Below are positions 63,057 to 64,000 of a stretch of 64,000 nucleotides of DNA, one piece after another. The first letter of the stretch is position 1, and the number at the start of each line of letters is the position of its first letter. The notes under the pieces are model-generated. The model did no database searches, was not told where the DNA came from, and saw only the letters and a list, made by a program, of their open reading frames with translations. The position numbers and the translations under genes were made by a program. Origin of the DNA: WHSW01 sp963742205 (GTDB taxonomy: Bacteria; Actinomycetota; Thermoleophilia; Solirubrobacterales; 70-9); assembly GCA_963742205.1 (NCBI GenBank), contig CAVUKZ010000006.1, forward strand, positions 310,001 through 374,000. Reading direction: 5' to 3'.

Positions 63057-64000
63057 GTGCCGGGGGCGTCGGTCAACGGCGACGGCGGTGCCCGCCACGC
63101 GCGGGTGGCGATCATCGGCGCCGGCTTCTCCGGCATCGGGATGGCGATCCGGCTGCTGGCGGACGGGGTCGACGACCTGTACGTGCTCGAGCGCGCCGAC
63201 GACCTCGGCGGCACCTGGCGCGACAACACCTATCCCGGCTGTCAGTGCGACATCCCCTCGGCGCTGTACTCGTTCTCCTTCGCGCCGAATCCCGAGTGGA
63301 GCCGGCTGTATCCGCTGCAGTCCGAGATCCGCGAGTACCTGCACCGGGTCGCGCACGACCACGGCGTCATCCCACACATCCGCTTCGGGCACGAGGTCAC
63401 CGGCGCCGCGTGGGACGAGGAGGAGCGGGTGTGGCGGCTCTCCACGTCGCACGGCGAGCTGACCGCGAACGTCCTCGTCGGCGCCATGGGCGGGCTCACC
63501 GAGCCGCAGCTGCCCGAGCTGCCGGGGATCGAACGCTTCGCGGGCACGATGTTCCACTCGGCGCGCTGGGACCACGAGCACGACCTCGCGGGCGAGCGCG
63601 TCGCCGTGGTCGGGACGGGCGCGTCGGCCGTCCAGATCGTGCCCGAGATCCAGGAGCGGGTGGGGTCCCTGCACCTGTTCCAGCGCACGCCGGTGTGGGT
63701 GATGCCCGATGCGGACCGCCGGCTGACCGACGTCGAGCGGGCGGTGTTCCGCCGCGTTCCGGCCAGTCAGCGCGCCGTGCGGGCGCTGATCTACCTGCTC
63801 CAGGAGTCGACGGTGCTCGGGACGATCATCGACCGCCGGCTCTCGACCGTGTTCGAGCAGATCGCACGCCGCCACCTACGCAAGCAGGTGCCTGACCCGG
63901 AGCTGCGGGGAAAGCTGACCCCGAGCTACACGCTGGGCTGCAAGCGGATCACGATGTCGAACACGTACTACCCGGCACTCGCGCAGTCGAGCTCCGAGGT
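63057..64000 (+). CDS. Baeyer-Villiger-type flavin monooxygenase (partial, runs off window)
   Basis: The 5' 314 codons of an NADPH/FAD monooxygenase are present. Visible are the FAD motif VAIIGAGFSGIGMAIRLL near 20, DLGGTWRDNTYPGCQCDIPS near 50, the Baeyer-Villiger fingerprint FAGTMFHSARWDHE near 161 and the NADPH motif VAVVGTGASAVQIVPEI near 181. The GTG at 63057 follows the stress-protein stop by nine bases. Enzymes of this class insert oxygen into ketones or oxidise N and S groups. The C-terminal part lies beyond the window. Confidence 0.88.
   Translation, partial: MPGASVNGDGGARHARVAIIGAGFSGIGMAIRLLADGVDDLYVLERADDLGGTWRDNTYPGCQCDIPSALYSFSFAPNPEWSRLYPLQSEIREYLHRVAHDHGVIPHIRFGHEVTGAAWDEEERVWRLSTSHGELTANVLVGAMGGLTEPQLPELPGIERFAGTMFHSARWDHEHDLAGERVAVVGTGASAVQIVPEIQERVGSLHLFQRTPVWVMPDADRRLTDVERAVFRRVPASQRAVRALIYLLQESTVLGTIIDRRLSTVFEQIARRHLRKQVPDPELRGKLTPSYTLGCKRITMSNTYYPALAQSSSE

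Overview
The window is about 70% GC, with short intergenic gaps and many start/stop overlaps of the ATGA or GTGA type. Gene content points to a free-living, aerobic, high-GC actinobacterium: DUF2630, a LigD-type ATP-dependent ligase, a wax ester synthase/DGAT, class III cyclase, BioF2-like acetyltransferases, Tat-exported PhoD and amine oxidase. A Thermoleophilia/Solirubrobacterales member fits best, but this is an inference from gene mix and not from a marker gene.

Layout. 0-7 kb: a gene tail, a FlgM-like anti-sigma factor, thiL, a class A penicillin-binding protein, MscS channel, HAD hydrolase, CPBP protease and an L,D-transpeptidase (cell envelope). 7-13.5 kb: alpha/beta hydrolase, pyrE, three BioF2/FemAB-like acyltransferases, then a lipoprotein, coiled-coil protein and class III cyclase in one overlapping unit. 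13.5-19 kb: a palindrome-controlled operon of benzoylformate-decarboxylase-like enzyme, FAD/Fe-S D-2-hydroxyacid dehydrogenase and an isocitrate-lyase/PEP-mutase enzyme. 19-31 kb: ogt, GYD protein, Tat amine oxidase, phoD, WS/DGAT, cupin-TPR protein, HAD phosphatase, purU, DNA ligase, tRNA-Arg(CCT), RTX protein, ACT-domain protein. 31.5-48 kb is a long minus-strand run: vanadium haloperoxidase, peroxiredoxin, a histidine utilisation operon (hutH, a PhyH dioxygenase, hutU, a peptide-deformylase gene, hutF, hutI), CapA, AIM24, FkbM methyltransferase, galT, slipin, NfeD, TlpA thioredoxin. 48.6-56.3 kb: an unusual SF2 helicase, a relic of a VOC gene, DUF1428, TetR/MBL divergon, birA, SAM hydrolase, AKR/MerR divergon. 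56.4-62.5 kb: one minus-strand operon joining cytochrome c maturation (ccmABCD) to heme/siroheme synthesis (hemA, hemC, cobA-hemD). 62.6-64 kb: a YflT-type stress protein and a Baeyer-Villiger-type monooxygenase running off the end.

How the genes work together. The hut operon holds all enzymes from histidine to N-formylglutamate but no hutG is seen; a peptide-deformylase homologue sits where the last deformylation enzyme would be expected. The ccm-hem unit couples heme supply to heme export and attachment to cytochromes c. Divergent pairs (TetR/MBL, MerR/AKR) carry visible operators in the shared promoter.

A caution: about twenty clear single-base frame breaks occur in otherwise intact genes, mostly one extra G or C in a G/C-rich run. 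I treat these as probable sequence errors and give the full gene span, with the break noted. No stretch above 300 bases lacks a gene. I saw no CRISPR array, rRNA, insertion sequence or prophage.
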